From assembly GCA_002155105.1 (NCBI GenBank), contig MUZD01000016.1:1-41324 (forward strand): a stretch of DNA of 41,324 nt. Reading direction: 5' to 3'. Positions 25,552 to 34,106 of the stretch are shown here, piece after piece. Both the position numbers and the translations under genes were made by a program. The number at the start of each line of letters is the position of its first letter. The stretch's first letter is position 1. A model generated the notes under the pieces. That model saw only the letters and a list, made by a program, of their open reading frames with translations, was not told the DNA's origin and did no database searches. The stretch comes from Sedimentibacter sp. SX930. GTDB lineage: Bacteria; Bacillota; Bacilli; Lactobacillales; Aerococcaceae.

Positions 25552-27369
25552 TCATACTCTCATCTGCGTTTCGTACAGCGTCGTGTAGATGCCGCCCTTT
25601 TTGACGAGCGTCTCGTGGTCTCCTCGTTCAACGATTTTGCCTTTTTCCAGCACCAAGATTTCATCAGCCGACAGGATCGTCGAAAGACGGTGCGCAATGA
25701 TCAGGCTCGTGCTCTTGGCAAGAATCGGTTCTATCGCTTCCTGGATGGCATGCTCCGAGATGGAATCCAACGAGGAAGTGGCCTCGTCGAAGATGATCAG
25801 CCCCGGTTTCCGAAGAATGATCCGGGCGATTGAAAGCCGCTGCTTTTCGCCGCCGGAAAGCTTCATGCCGCGGTTGCCCACGATGGTGTCGTAGCCTTTC
25901 GGCAAGCCGCTGATGAACGCGTGGATATTAGCTTCACTGCAAGCTTTCTCGATTTCGGCCTGCGTGGCATCGGCTTTGGCGTAGAGCAGATTCTCCTTGA
26001 TCGTGCCGTTGAACAAGTACGTGTCCTGCGTCACCACTCCGATATGCTGGCGCAGATAGGCCAAATCGAGTTTGCGGATGTCAACGCCGTCCAACAGGAT
26101 CCTTCCGCCCGTCACATCATAGAGCCGCGGAATCAGGTTGATGATGGTGGACTTGCCCGCTCCCGAAGGCCCGACGATGGCAACGGACGATCCCGGCTTC
26201 AGTTCGAAGCTGACGTTATTCAAGATTGGCTGTTCCGGATCATAGTGAAAGGAAACCTCTTCAAAAGCCAACTCGCCTGTAAACGACTCAGGCTTGAGCG
26301 CCTCCGGATCGTTGTCGATTTCCACTGGCAGATCGAAATACTCGAAGATACGGTCAAAAAGCGCCATCGAACGGATTATATCGACCTGGATGTTCAGCAA
26401 GGAATTGACCGGCCCGTACATCCTGCCCAGGAGCGCCACCATGACGGTGATGTCCCCGATCGTCAGATCCGTGTTGCCGTATTCAATGATGAGCATCCCG
26501 CCGACCAGATAGATCAGCATCGGGCCGATGTTCGTGAAGACGTTGATCACTACCCGGAACCATTTGCCCGCCATGCTTTCCTTGATGTTCAAGCGGATCA
26601 TCTGCTTGTTGGCTTCCTGGTAGCGGTCGAACTCGTAGTCTTCCGTGACGAAAAGCTTCGAAAGCAATTGGCCGCTGACGCTGAGGGTTTCGTTCAGGAT
26701 CTGGTTGATGTCGTCATTGTGCTTCCGCGAAGCCAAGGTGATTTCCCAACGCCTTTTGCCCACGCGCTTCGTCGGCAGGATGAACAACGGCACCACCACG
26801 ATACCGATTGTCGCCAGTAAAGGGCTTTTCGTATACATCGTGACGAGCGCAACCGTCAACGTCGCAAAATTCTGCAGGATGCTCGTCCAAGTTCCCGTCA
26901 GCACACTCTGCACGCCGCCGATATCGCTGGTCATGCGGGTTATTATGTCGCCCTGCTTACTGGTCGTAAAGAACCGGTGCGACATCCGCTGTAGATGGCT
27001 ATACATCTTATTGCGCATATCATAGGTGATGTTTTCCGCCATCCAGACATTGACATAACTCTCCACGACACTGATCAGATTGGCGATGATCAACACCCCG
27101 AACGAGAGGCCGATCAGACGGATCAGCACAGGCAGGTCCTGCTGCAGCAGGCCTTCGTCGATGATGCGTCCAGTCAGTATTGTCGGAAACACGCCGAATA
27201 CCGATGAGGTGATGATCGCCAGCACGGAAACGATGAGCTGCTTCCAATAAGGTATGAGATAACTGAACATCCGCTTCAGCAACTGCGCCGTGATTTTGGG
27301 GCTGTTCTGTTTTTCCTCCTCCGTCAGGAAACCGCCGCGGCCCCCTTTGAACCCGTTGCCGCCCATCAT
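25552..27369 (-). CDS. ABC multidrug-type exporter, fused permease and ATPase
   Basis: A 605-residue half-transporter that works as a dimer. A glycine-rich N terminus (GGNGFKGGRGGF) is followed by a six-helix ABC type-1 membrane domain (about 35-330) and the ATPase: Walker A GPSGAGKST near 400, signature LSGGEKQR, Walker B LIIFDEATS and the H-loop AHRLST. The ATG overlaps the marR stop (ATGA), so the two genes are translationally coupled. Local MarR control suggests export of a drug or toxic compound that is also the MarR ligand. A heterodimer partner is not present, so a homodimer is likely. Confidence 0.94.
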   Translation of the reverse strand: MMGGNGFKGGRGGFLTEEEKQNSPKITAQLLKRMFSYLIPYWKQLIVSVLAIITSSVFGVFPTILTGRIIDEGLLQQDLPVLIRLIGLSFGVLIIANLISVVESYVNVWMAENITYDMRNKMYSHLQRMSHRFFTTSKQGDIITRMTSDIGGVQSVLTGTWTSILQNFATLTVALVTMYTKSPLLATIGIVVVPLFILPTKRVGKRRWEITLASRKHNDDINQILNETLSVSGQLLSKLFVTEDYEFDRYQEANKQMIRLNIKESMAGKWFRVVINVFTNIGPMLIYLVGGMLIIEYGNTDLTIGDITVMVALLGRMYGPVNSLLNIQVDIIRSMALFDRIFEYFDLPVEIDNDPEALKPESFTGELAFEEVSFHYDPEQPILNNVSFELKPGSSVAIVGPSGAGKSTIINLIPRLYDVTGGRILLDGVDIRKLDLAYLRQHIGVVTQDTYLFNGTIKENLLYAKADATQAEIEKACSEANIHAFISGLPKGYDTIVGNRGMKLSGGEKQRLSIARIILRKPGLIIFDEATSSLDSISEHAIQEAIEPILAKSTSLIIAHRLSTILSADEILVLEKGKIVERGDHETLVKKGGIYTTLYETQMRV

Positions 27370-27806
27370 TGCTCACCCGCTTGGTTTCTGAAGTCCTCCA
27401 AGGATTTTGTCAGTTTTTCGCAGAGCGCAACAAATTGTTCCTGCTCATCCAACGTCAAGCTTTTATTGATGTGCTCCCTTTCCGTTTGGCGCACTGCCTT
27501 CATTTTTTTCAATAAAACAGACCCCTTTTCCTGGATAAAAATCCTGTTTCTGCGCTGATCAGCCGGGTCTGACTGACGCGTCAAGATCCCATCAGCCTCG
27601 AGGCGGTTCAGCATCTCCGTTAAGGAAGCCGGCCGGATCCCCATCCGGTCAGCCAATTCCCGCGAACTCATCCCGTCGTTTTCCTGCAATACCCGCAAAA
27701 GCCTTCCCGCTCCGCGCGATTCGTGCTTGGCGGGATTCTCCTTGCGCCGCAACGTGCGCATCAGCTTCATCGCGCTGCCGATGACATCTTTATTTTGTTC
27801 TTCCAT
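27366..27806 (-). CDS. MarR-family transcriptional regulator
   Basis: A 146-residue winged-helix repressor. The DNA-binding part is SSRELADRMGIRPASLTEML with the wing RQSDPADQRRNRIFI; flanking helices form the dimer interface. ATG 27806 follows GGAGGAGG at eight bases; ATG 27824 overlaps that site. It heads a two-gene operon with the ABC exporter. Two identical-core palindromes in the promoter make autorepression very likely. Confidence 0.93.
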   Translation of the reverse strand: MEEQNKDVIGSAMKLMRTLRRKENPAKHESRGAGRLLRVLQENDGMSSRELADRMGIRPASLTEMLNRLEADGILTRQSDPADQRRNRIFIQEKGSVLLKKMKAVRQTEREHINKSLTLDEQEQFVALCEKLTKSLEDFRNQAGEQ

Positions 27807-27828
27807 AATAATTTCCTCCTCCATATAG

Positions 27829-27881
27829 TTAGGTACCTATCTATTCCCCCTCATTATATTAGGTACCTAACTAATTTGCAA
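27829..27881 (-). promoter_or_regulatory. marR-ABC promoter with two MarR operators
   Basis: On the minus strand TTGCAA (27876-27881), a 17-base spacer, then TATAAT (27853-27858). Palindrome TTAGGTACCTAA (27859-27870) fills the spacer; TTAGGTACCTAT (27829-27840) lies downstream of the -10. Their centres are 30 bases apart, about three helical turns, so two dimers on one face could cooperate. Confidence 0.85.
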
Positions 27882-27895
27882 CAAAAATGCTTGCG

Positions 27896-28045
27896 CTAGG
27901 TGTTCCGACAAGCGGAAAACATGGATATCTGTCGATTATCCATGTTCTCGACAACATTTTGGTCTCTAAACATGAATTCTGTCGAATTATTCATGTTTTC
28001 GATCACATTTCGGCGCAAAAACATGAATTTTTTCGGTTTATTCAT
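27896..28045 (-). CDS. Possible small protein of 17-residue repeats
   Basis: An open frame of 49 residues read through the 51-bp repeat array; since 51 is divisible by three, it encodes three 17-residue units of the form N-M-N/D-x5-M/F, with FMF or SMF in each. ATG 28045 has AGGAGA four bases upstream, closer than usual. No promoter was seen and the opposite strand is also open, as expected for hairpin repeats. It is more likely a repeat array than a gene, but translation cannot be ruled out. Confidence 0.2.
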   Translation of the reverse strand: MNKPKKFMFLRRNVIENMNNSTEFMFRDQNVVENMDNRQISMFSACRNT

Positions 28046-28067
28046 GTTTTCTCCTGATTCACTAATG
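27918..28067. repeat. Three tandem 51-bp hairpin repeats
   Basis: AACATG(A/G)AT begins at 27918, 27969 and 28020, an exact 51-base period. In each unit it pairs with a later AT(T/C)CATGTT, giving a small stem with TCG in or near the loop (TGTCGA, TGTCGA, TTTCGG). The last unit fades after ATTCATGTTTTC. It occupies the gap between yaaL's terminator and the marR promoter. Too few and too self-complementary to be a normal CRISPR array. Confidence 0.75.
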
Positions 28068-28078
28068 TTTAAAGAGCG

Positions 28079-28108
28079 CAAAAAAACCAGACCGCCGCCG
28101 GTCTGGTT
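28079..28108 (-). terminator. Rho-independent terminator of the dnaX-yaaL operon
   Basis: AACCAGACC pairs with GGTCTGGTT around GCCGCC; on the minus strand an uninterrupted T run follows. It begins five bases after the yaaL stop. Confidence 0.88.
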
Positions 28109-28113
28109 CTTTG

Positions 28114-28425
28114 TCATTCCGAATGGAAAATATCTTCCGCGCGGTTCGTGCGCTTGCGCCAACGGAATTGCTTGGCTTTTTTCGGTGCGGAAATGTCCGC
28201 TTGGATCTGTCTTTCTTTGGCTTCCCGCAGCAGGAACAGATATTTCGCTTCCGCTATCTTCTCGAAGATACGCAAATCTTCCGGCAAATCATAGGCATTC
28301 TGCTGCAGTTGAGCCAAAGTAGTGTAATGTTGATGGACATCGCTGATCAAATCGACCAGTTTTTCGTCGTATTTCTGCTTTAAGTGTCCCTGCTTCTTGC
28401 TTGCGCTGTTCAAATGGAATGCCAT
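28114..28425 (-). CDS. YaaL-family (DUF2508) protein
   Basis: A 103-residue, highly charged and mostly helical cytosolic protein. The family match rests on its position right after recR, its size, and segments such as KYDEKLVDLISDVH and AKYLFLLREAKERQIQ. Function is unknown. The ATG follows GGGGGGAACGG. It is the last gene before the terminator; in Bacillus the cluster would run on towards tmk, but here an accessory block of about 8 kb follows. Confidence 0.85.
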   Translation of the reverse strand: MAFHLNSASKKQGHLKQKYDEKLVDLISDVHQHYTTLAQLQQNAYDLPEDLRIFEKIAEAKYLFLLREAKERQIQADISAPKKAKQFRWRKRTNRAEDIFHSE

Positions 28426-28460
28426 TTTGTTTTCCGTTCCCCCCGTTGTTCCTACCCTTG

Positions 28461-29057
28461 TTACAGTTCCCGGCGCCCATCGATGGCACGGAAGAGGGTC
28501 ATCTCATCCGCATATTCGATGTCGCTGCCGACCGCCAGGCCGTAAGCCAGACGCGTCACTTTGATGCCCGCCGGCTTGATCAGACGCGAAAGATACATCG
28601 CCGTCGCTTCCCCTTCGGCTGTCGCATTCGTCGCGATGATGATTTCCTTGACGGTCTCATCCTGCAGGCGTTTGATCAGACTGGCAATGTTCAGATCTTC
28701 CGGGCCGGTCCCTTCCATCGGCGAAAGGACGCCATTCAACACATGGTACAAACCGTGGTATTCGCGGATTTTCTCCATCGACATGATGTCGCGGGGATTT
28801 TCGACCACCAGGATAATGGACTTATCCCGGGTATTGTCCGCACAGATGTTGCATGGATCTGATTCGGTAATATTACCGCAGATGGCGCACTGGTGTAAAT
28901 CCCTTTTTGAACGGATCAGCGCGTCCGCAAACGCCAACACAGCCTCCTCATCCATATCCAGACAGAAAAAGGCCAACCGGGCTGCCGTTTTTTGCCCGAT
29001 GCCCGGCAATTTCATGAAACTTTCGATTAATTTAGCTATCGGTTCTGGGTATTGCAT
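28461..29057 (-). CDS. recR: Recombination mediator protein RecR
   Basis: A 198-residue DNA-repair protein that works with RecO to load RecA at gaps. The helix-hairpin-helix [14 protein letters not shown] is at the N terminus, the zinc finger [16 protein letters not shown] at about 57-72, and a Toprim domain follows with [15 protein letters not shown] and [15 protein letters not shown]. Full length; it begins [10 protein letters not shown] behind AGGGGA. It lies between ebfC and yaaL, the standard order. Confidence 0.97.
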   Translation of the reverse strand: MQYPEPIAKLIESFMKLPGIGQKTAARLAFFCLDMDEEAVLAFADALIRSKRDLHQCAICGNITESDPCNICADNTRDKSIILVVENPRDIMSMEKIREYHGLYHVLNGVLSPMEGTGPEDLNIASLIKRLQDETVKEIIIATNATAEGEATAMYLSRLIKPAGIKVTRLAYGLAVGSDIEYADEMTLFRAIDGRREL

Positions 29058-29175
29058 TTCGATAAATCCCCTTTTCTTCTCTCAAAAGAAAGGAGGCTGG
29101 GACTAAAGTCAACACTGCCCGACTTGTCTCACCCTCGCTCCCCTCATTCATTTCGCTTATTGCCTGCAGCCTGGC

Positions 29176-29490
29176 TTAGAAGCCCGGAATCGCGCTGGCA
29201 AACTTGCCCAATTTCGCTTTCGTTGCTTCATCGATCTTGCTTAATGCGTCATTAGTCGCCATCAGGATCAGATCCTGCAGCATTTCCACATCTTCCGGAT
29301 CGACCGCTTCAGGTGCGATGACAACGTCGGTCACCTTCTTGTTGCCGGTCATCGTGATTTTGACCAAATCATTTGAAGCCGCACCGACAAACTCCGTTAT
29401 ATTGAGTTCTGCTTGTGTCTGCTCCATTTCTTTCTGCATTTTTTGCATTTGTTTCATCATGCCTTGCATATTTCCCATTCCGCCTCGCAT
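29176..29490 (-). CDS. ebfC: YbaB/EbfC family nucleoid-associated protein
   Basis: A 104-residue DNA-binding protein that dimerises in a tweezer shape. The N-terminal part is methionine- and glutamine-rich (MQGMMKQMQKMQKEMEQTQ), followed by the conserved VKITMTGNKKVTDVVIAPE and EMLQDLILMATNDAL. AGAGGGAG precedes the ATG. It lies between dnaX and recR as in almost all bacteria with this cluster. Confidence 0.95.
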   Translation of the reverse strand: MRGGMGNMQGMMKQMQKMQKEMEQTQAELNITEFVGAASNDLVKITMTGNKKVTDVVIAPEAVDPEDVEMLQDLILMATNDALSKIDEATKAKLGKFASAIPGF

Positions 29491-29557
29491 TGTATGACTC
29501 CCTCTCTGTTTGTGTATTTTAGTTTGTGTTCATAGCTTGTGTTTATTTCGAACGCTG

Positions 29558-31501
29558 TCAGTCCTCGACGACAGTTACGACTTCATCCCCGAAAAGGCTC
29601 AGCGCCTGATCGACGACTTCCTGTTCCTTTTGTTCCTCTATCACGATTGGATCGGTCTCGACCGAAAAATCATCGGCGAAATTCCCGGGGTGATAGTCAC
29701 CGCGGTACCCGTCTTCCATTTCCGGCATCGGAGGTTCAGGCGGCAGATCCAGATCGACAGGCTTATCCTTACCGACTGTTGCCGGAGCTTGCTGTTTAGA
29801 CGCAGCCGATGGTGCCCCCGCTTGCTTTGGCGCGGCTTTTTTCGGTTCACCACCGGATTCAGCAGCCGGGCTGTCGTTCCGGTTCTGGATGTAGTTGCGT
29901 CGCACCGATGTCCATTGTTCTTCCGTCAAGCATACCAATTCGCCGGGACGCTGCAGCATCCGCTGCGTTGCTGCATCCACAGCCGCCTGCAGTTCAGCAT
30001 CCTCCGTCGCCTTTTGGCAAAGGATATCATACTGGAACGACAGGATAAAGCTGGTCGGACTCGCCGCCACCGGATTGGCCTGCTTGAGCACGGCACGCTG
30101 GGTGACCGAGAGCACATCCAGGATATCCGTCCAGAAATCACGAACGCGGGCAAGATCTTGCTTCGTCGCCTCGCCCAAAATCTGGTAAGTCCGCCCCATG
30201 TTGGGTTTGAATCCGACTGACGTGTTCGATGAACGGACCGTTTCTTTTTTGACTGGTGCCGCTTTGGCCCCCTCCTGGGAAACTGCAAGATTCCCCGAAG
30301 CAATCAGTTCCTGCAGCTTCGCAAGTTCTTTTTTGACGAGCTCCAATTCGTGCGCCAGCTTCTGGATCTCTCCGTTCGGTGCCGCTTGTGCGCTCGGGGT
30401 TGCTGCTGGTGCATGCGCCTTGGATTGGGACAGCTTCACAGCCAATACTTCCAGATAAATGTCCGGTTGCGTCGAGAAGCGCATCTCCCCTTGGGTCTCG
30501 TTGAAGGCTTCGATCATCTCGTAGAGGAACGTTGCCGGCGCCTCCTGCGAGAAAGTCTGGAAAGCTTCACTGTATTGTTGCGTATTGTCCGCGAAGGCCT
30601 TGCCTTTTGTCTGCTGGTAGACCAGCACATCCCGCGCAAACAGGATCATCTCCTCAAGGAAACGACCAGCCTCTTTGCCGGCGCTCAGGATTTCCTGCAG
30701 CAGTTGCAGCGCCGATTCCGTCTCTTCGTGCAGCAACGCGCTGGAGAAGGAAATCATCATTTCCTCAGTCAGACTGCCTGACACTTTCACCGCATTGTCG
30801 AAAGTGACCGCATCCGAACCATAGGAAATGATCTGATCGAGCAAACTGAGCGCATCCCGCATCCCGCCGTTCGCGGAGCGCGCGATGACATGCAGCGCCT
30901 GATCATCATAGCCGATCTTCTCCTCCTGCAGGATATAGGCCATCCGGTTGATGATGTCCTGATAGGAAATCCGCTTGAAGTCGAATCGTTGCGTCCTGGA
31001 AATGATCGTCAACGGAATCTTATGCGGTTCTGTCGTCGCCAAAATGAAGATGACATTTTCCGGCGGCTCCTCCAGCGTTTTCAGGAGCGCATTGAAGGCC
31101 CCGGTCGAGAGCATATGGACCTCATCGATGATGTAGACTTTGTAGTCGGCTTGGGTCGGCGCATAACGCGCTTTGTCGCGGATGTCCCGGATCTCCTCCA
31201 CGCCGTTGTTGCTGGCGGCATCGATTTCGATGACGTCGTTCAAGCGTCCTTCGGTGATGGCCTTGCATGTTTCACATTCGTTGCACGGCTCCCCATCGAC
31301 GCGATGATGACAGTTGATGGCTTTCGCAAAAATCTTGGCTGCACTCGTCTTACCCGTTCCGCGCGGCCCGGTAAAAAGGTAAGCATGGCTCGTTTTCCCC
31401 TGTATTAAGGCATTCTTCAGCGTCTGCGTGACCGCTTCCTGACCTGCGATGTCTCCGAACCGCTGCGGGCGCCAAACCCGATATAGTGCTTGATAGCTCA
31501 T
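29558..31501 (-). CDS. dnaX: DNA polymerase III gamma/tau subunit
   Basis: A 647-residue clamp-loader ATPase. N terminus YQALYRVWRPQRFGDIAGQE; Walker A YLFTGPRGTGKTSAAKIF; zinc cysteines CHHRVDGEPCNECETC; Walker B VYIIDEVHML; sensor/arginine-finger segment SRTQRFDFKRIS. After about residue 365 come an alanine/glutamine-rich linker and the tau C terminus, which ends in an acidic stretch. AGAGGGAAAAGG precedes the ATG. No obvious slippery frameshift signal was recognised. It heads the dnaX-ebfC-recR-yaaL operon. Confidence 0.97.
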   Translation of the reverse strand: MSYQALYRVWRPQRFGDIAGQEAVTQTLKNALIQGKTSHAYLFTGPRGTGKTSAAKIFAKAINCHHRVDGEPCNECETCKAITEGRLNDVIEIDAASNNGVEEIRDIRDKARYAPTQADYKVYIIDEVHMLSTGAFNALLKTLEEPPENVIFILATTEPHKIPLTIISRTQRFDFKRISYQDIINRMAYILQEEKIGYDDQALHVIARSANGGMRDALSLLDQIISYGSDAVTFDNAVKVSGSLTEEMMISFSSALLHEETESALQLLQEILSAGKEAGRFLEEMILFARDVLVYQQTKGKAFADNTQQYSEAFQTFSQEAPATFLYEMIEAFNETQGEMRFSTQPDIYLEVLAVKLSQSKAHAPAATPSAQAAPNGEIQKLAHELELVKKELAKLQELIASGNLAVSQEGAKAAPVKKETVRSSNTSVGFKPNMGRTYQILGEATKQDLARVRDFWTDILDVLSVTQRAVLKQANPVAASPTSFILSFQYDILCQKATEDAELQAAVDAATQRMLQRPGELVCLTEEQWTSVRRNYIQNRNDSPAAESGGEPKKAAPKQAGAPSAASKQQAPATVGKDKPVDLDLPPEPPMPEMEDGYRGDYHPGNFADDFSVETDPIVIEEQKEQEVVDQALSLFGDEVVTVVED

Positions 31502-31535
31502 CCTTTTCCCTCTTTCACTTTTGCTTCGTCCATCT

Positions 31536-31564
31536 ATTATAAGGGAAAAACAGTAAAATAGAAA
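31536..31564 (-). promoter_or_regulatory. Probable dnaX promoter
   Basis: On the minus strand TTTCTA (31559-31564), a 17-base spacer, then a perfect TATAAT (31536-31541), about 35 bases before the dnaX start. Confidence 0.6.
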
Positions 31565-31658
31565 GGCATCGCTCTGTGGCTTTCCTGCTTAATATAAGCT
31601 TGTATTACGCTTGATTCTGGGGGAATTCAGCCCCTTTAAAACAAGCAGATAAAAACAA

Positions 31659-31687
31659 TTGACAAAAAGTAAGTTAGGCATTATAGT
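31659..31687 (+). promoter_or_regulatory. Promoter of the VOC dioxygenase-like gene
   Basis: TTGACA (31659-31664), a 17-base spacer, then TATAGT (31682-31687). It leaves a leader of about 100 bases before the ATG at 31796. Confidence 0.8.
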
Positions 31688-31704
31688 GAATCTATCAAAT
31701 AGTT

Positions 31705-31712
31705 CGAATTCG
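31705..31712. promoter_or_regulatory. CGAATTCG palindrome, possible MhqR-type operator
   Basis: CGAATTCG, in the context AGTTCGAATTCGTATT, lies about 10 bases past the expected transcription start. The same core occurs in Bacillus MhqR operators that control ring-cleaving dioxygenase genes. The outer arms match only in part, so the assignment is tentative. Confidence 0.35.
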
Positions 31713-31795
31713 TATTAATTAAATTTGTGATACTATTCCGGCAAGAACGGGCTTCAAATAAAAAACGACAATAGACAACAAAGGGGAAAAAGAAT

Positions 31796-32647
31796 ATGAC
31801 AGCATTTTGGGATTTGGGCAAGGTTGCCTTGAAAGTCAATGATCTAAAGAAAATGACGCAATTCTACCAGGAAGCGCTTGGCTTGGATTTAATGGAAGAA
31901 AAGGAAAATTCGGTTGTGTTGGGGGTTGCCGCGGACAACACGCCCTTGGTGGAGCTGATCCAACTCGCTGCACCAACCGACCGCAAGAGAACGACCGGCC
32001 TTTTCCACTTGGCGATTCTTTTGCCGACGCGCGCGGACTTGGGATCCATCCTGTATCATTTGCTGACGAAGAAATTCGGCATTGATGGCGCGAGTGACCA
32101 CGGCTACAGCGAAGCCATTTATTTCAACGATCCGGAAGGCAACGGCATCGAAATCTACCGCGACAAAGAGATGTCGGCTTGGGATGTCCGTCCGGATGGC
32201 AAAATCGAAGGCGTTACGGAAGCGATGGATGCGGATGGCGTGATCGGTGCGATGGTCAAAATTTATGACGGTATCCCTTCCGGTTCAATAATGGGACACG
32301 TCCATTTGACCGTTCACGATCTGGTCGAAACCCAACAATTTTACGAAAATGTCCTCGGCATTTCTCTGAAGTCCGACTTTTTCGGACAAGCAAAATTCTT
32401 CGCTGCCGGAAACTACCATCACCACATCGGATCGAATATGTGGGCTGGAAAGCATCTGCCTGCCGCTGAAGAGAACCAACCAGGCTTGGCGTACTTCACT
32501 TGGGTAGTTGCTGACAACGCTGCTTATGAAGCGCTGAAAGGCAGATTAAATAATGAAGGAATTTCGTTTGAAGAAACGGACCACACCCTTATCTTCAAAG
32601 ACAACAGCGGCATCGAGATCCACGCTGTCATTCATCAAGGTGAGTAA
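31796..32647 (+). CDS. VOC-family protein, ring-cleaving dioxygenase-like (CatE/YfiE type)
   Basis: A 283-residue protein with two vicinal-oxygen-chelate domains. The first begins GKVALKVNDLKKMTQFYQEALG, the second GHVHLTVHDLVETQQFYENVLG at about residue 166. Candidate metal ligands in the second half are His in MGHVHL, His in the NYHHHIG run and Glu in SGIEIHAV. This domain pair matches Gram-positive catechol-2,3-dioxygenase/YfiE proteins linked to quinone and phenol detoxification. Its own promoter and a palindrome lie upstream, and a terminator follows, so it is monocistronic. Confidence 0.88.
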   Translation: MTAFWDLGKVALKVNDLKKMTQFYQEALGLDLMEEKENSVVLGVAADNTPLVELIQLAAPTDRKRTTGLFHLAILLPTRADLGSILYHLLTKKFGIDGASDHGYSEAIYFNDPEGNGIEIYRDKEMSAWDVRPDGKIEGVTEAMDADGVIGAMVKIYDGIPSGSIMGHVHLTVHDLVETQQFYENVLGISLKSDFFGQAKFFAAGNYHHHIGSNMWAGKHLPAAEENQPGLAYFTWVVADNAAYEALKGRLNNEGISFEETDHTLIFKDNSGIEIHAVIHQGE

Positions 32648-32660
32648 TTAAATTATATCC

Positions 32661-32702
32661 AAAAAGCGTAACCGGTGGGAATCCCTGCCGGTTACGCTTT
32701 TT
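32661..32702. terminator. Bidirectional terminator
   Basis: AAAAAGCGTAACCGG pairs perfectly over 15 bases with its inverted copy at 32688-32702 around a 12-base loop. A run on one side, T run on the other. It overlaps the last bases of the VIT gene and serves both convergent genes. Confidence 0.88.
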
Positions 32703-33417
32703 AAATGCCTCCCAAAATATAACCTATCAAGTAAGCAGAAACAGCTGCTAAACCACCTATAATCAACATTTCCAGTCCGGATCTCAGCCAGTTTGACTGG
32801 GTAATGAGAGATTTCAATGCGCCTAAAAGAAACAATGTCACGCCGGTCAGAACAGAAGCAACAAAAAAAACATGCTCATTCAGAGCCGGTACGAACATGG
32901 AAAGAACATAAACTAAGAGTGGTGTCATTCCAAAAAGAAAGAAAGAAAAGAAGGTAACGATCGCATTTTTCAGTGGCCCATCCTGGATCTCATCACTGCC
33001 ATGCCCATTTGTGATCCTTTGATTAATAAATGGTGTTTCATATTTGGCTAACGTGTAGGCTATGGATTGAGCATCTTTAGTTGACATGCCTTGGTTCTCA
33101 TAAGCTTTCACTAAACTTTCTATTTCATCATCAATGTTTTTAATAAGTTCTCGCCTTTTTTGTTTATCGAGGCCGAGATTGTACTCATTCTCGGATTTAG
33201 AAGAAAGATAGTCACCTACAGCCATTGAAAAGCCGTCAGCCAAGAGATTAGAAAAGCCGAGAATAATAACCACTTTCATAGCCAGCGACGCGCCCGCAAC
33301 ACCTGAGACTACGGCAAATGTCGTTACAATTCCATCCAATCCACCATAGACTATACTTTTGATGTATTTTCCGCCTTTGAATTTTTTCTGATCTTTCTTT
33401 ATCAAAGGATTTTCCAT
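32701..33417 (-). CDS. VIT1/CCC1-family iron/manganese transporter
   Basis: A 238-residue membrane protein of the vacuolar iron transporter family, which moves Fe or Mn out of the cytosol. The N-terminal helix has the family signature [20 protein letters not shown] followed by [20 protein letters not shown]; a charged cytosolic segment (about 75-145, with repeated Glu suited to metal binding) separates it from three C-terminal helices. AAGGAGG precedes the ATG. It stands with small stress-type genes downstream and may serve metal or oxidative stress; that is inference. Confidence 0.93.
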   Translation of the reverse strand: MENPLIKKDQKKFKGGKYIKSIVYGGLDGIVTTFAVVSGVAGASLAMKVVIILGFSNLLADGFSMAVGDYLSSKSENEYNLGLDKQKRRELIKNIDDEIESLVKAYENQGMSTKDAQSIAYTLAKYETPFINQRITNGHGSDEIQDGPLKNAIVTFFSFFLFGMTPLLVYVLSMFVPALNEHVFFVASVLTGVTLFLLGALKSLITQSNWLRSGLEMLIIGGLAAVSAYLIGYILGGI

Positions 33418-33536
33418 TACTCAACCTCCTTCAAAAACCGCTCATCCTATCTTTCCTAAATTTTTTTCTACGCAAAACTTCCACGGTTTAGCGAAGAACG
33501 CTATTCATTCTTACTTGATTATTTATTCAGAAACAG

Positions 33537-33591
33537 AAAATAACGATAGTATTATAGACTAAGTGAACAGTCATACTACTATCGTTATTTT
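33537..33591. terminator. Long stem-loop downstream of the GlsB/YeaQ gene
   Basis: AAAATAACGATAGTA (33537-33551) pairs perfectly with 33577-33591; the 25-base centre holds a second GACT/AGTC stem. It lies after the minus-strand GlsB/YeaQ gene and upstream of the VIT gene. On the minus strand TTATTTTCTGTTTCTG follows. Confidence 0.65.
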
Positions 33592-33632
33592 AAATATTCC
33601 ATGCTAAACTACCTCTTGATTGTTGGCCAAGT

Positions 33633-33881
33633 TTACTTTCTCATCGATTTCATAATAAGGGAAAGGATGAGGATCAGAATGATAGCTCCTATTAATGCAG
33701 GTGCAATGTAGAATCCTCCGATTGCAGGCCCCCAAGCCCCGAATAAAGTTACTCCTAACCATGAACCAACGAAACCCGCAATGATATTTCCGATAATGCC
33801 GCCGGGAACATCTTTACCCAAAAAAGCTCCAGCAAGTGCGCCTAAAACCCCACCAACAATCAGTGACCAAAGAAAGTCCAT
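33633..33881 (-). CDS. GlsB/YeaQ/YmgE family stress response membrane protein
   Basis: An 82-residue protein with three hydrophobic, glycine-rich helices. It begins WSLIVGGVLGALAGAFLGK and contains GIIGNIIAGFVGSWLG, the family pattern. Members are small membrane proteins induced by general or acid stress; biochemical function is not known. GGAGGAG precedes the ATG. Confidence 0.92.
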   Translation of the reverse strand: MDFLWSLIVGGVLGALAGAFLGKDVPGGIIGNIIAGFVGSWLGVTLFGAWGPAIGGFYIAPALIGAIILILILSLIMKSMRK

Positions 33882-34055
33882 TTTTTACTCCTCCTTCTTC
33901 ATAAAGAAGCCCGCAGTAACCATGTGTCTATACCTTGCTCGTTACACTGCAATTATATAAGGAATGGCCTATATTATAAAGTATTTGCACTCGAAGCGAG
34001 CTGGTTTCCGAAAAGGGAAACTTGGACTTGTCAGATAATGCTCTTACAGCAATTG

Positions 34056-34091
34056 AAAAAACTCCCGGAAGAAGAATCTTCGGGAGTTTTT
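34056..34091. terminator. Bidirectional terminator
   Basis: AAAAAACTCCCG pairs with CGGGAGTTTTT, with an inner GAAG/CTTC extension. It ends the minus-strand YflT-domain gene 16 bases after its stop and can also act on the plus strand. Confidence 0.8.
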
Positions 34092-34106
34092 GAGTGTTTG
34101 CCTTAT

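Noticed and set aside
25921-26820. 299-codon plus-strand frame opposite the ABC exporter
   Set aside because: It is the antisense shadow of a well-supported ABC transporter and has no ribosome site.
27918-28067. CRISPR array
   Set aside because: The whole 51-base unit is repeated with no unique spacers of constant size, only three units exist, and no cas genes are near.
27900-28322. A 140-codon plus-strand open frame through the 51-bp repeats
   Set aside because: It runs on through the yaaL terminator and antisense to yaaL; the openness is explained by the palindromic repeats.
31502-31795. 4.5S/SRP RNA or tRNA upstream of dnaX, as in Bacillus
   Set aside because: The conserved SRP RNA core and any cloverleaf are absent.
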